This document shows positions 5,107 through 5,113 of a DNA stretch of 5,113 bases, piece after piece. The notes below the pieces were generated by a model. It did no database searches. It had not been told where the DNA came from and was given only the letters and a program-made list of their open reading frames with translations. The DNA is taken from positions 1 to 5,113 of the forward strand of contig JAJZKH010000062.1 in NCBI GenBank assembly GCA_021850955.1. The letters run 5' to 3'. The translations under genes were made by a program, and so were the position numbers. Each line of letters opens with the position of its first letter. The first letter of the stretch is position 1. The DNA is from Microcaldota archaeon. Lineage in GTDB: Archaea; Micrarchaeota; Micrarchaeia; Micrarchaeales; CABMGC01.

Positions 5107-5113
5107 GTGCACA

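Overview
The window looks like part of a small, AT-rich archaeal chromosome. It carries an archaeal class I release factor (aRF1), a seryl-tRNA synthetase, a tRNA-Leu without an encoded CCA end, short intergenic gaps, archaeal-type TATA boxes near start codons, and T-tract rather than hairpin terminators. The low GC content and compact layout would fit a DPANN-type lineage, but the lineage is inference and is not proven by the sequence.

Layout: the left edge (1-567, +) holds the C-terminal part of an unrecognised protein with a lysine-rich tail. It runs convergently into aRF1 (657-1850, -). Upstream of aRF1 on the same strand is a putative two-gene cell-envelope unit: a 57-aa two-helix membrane protein (2582-2755, -) with an internal duplication, followed by a membrane-anchored, sequon-rich secreted protein (1902-2570, -). 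Next upstream is serS (2797-4113, -). A divergent AT-rich promoter region separates serS from tRNA-Leu(UAG) (4279-4364, +). The right end holds a two-gene operon on the minus strand: a winged-helix protein (4800-5066) overlapping by 4 nt a RelE/ParE-type toxin gene (4399-4803).

Two points stand out. First, the toxin frame is interrupted by one in-frame TGA (4465-4467), but the same frame then continues through 21 codons that spell the usual C-terminus of this toxin group (a His-Glu-Asp-Tyr motif and a Phe-Asp-Tyr-Arg ending) before a TAA and a T-tract. The toxin is therefore either freshly truncated, read through, or affected by a base error. Second, the 57-aa gene is too short for usual length cut-offs, yet it has two transmembrane helices built from the same repeated motif.

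Functionally, aRF1, SerRS and tRNA-Leu belong to translation, the 57-aa and 222-aa proteins to the cell envelope, and the right-hand pair is a probable toxin-antitoxin or toxin-derived regulatory unit. Stretches without genes are short (at most about 165 nt) and hold promoters and T-tracts. No insertion sequence, CRISPR array or replication origin was seen.
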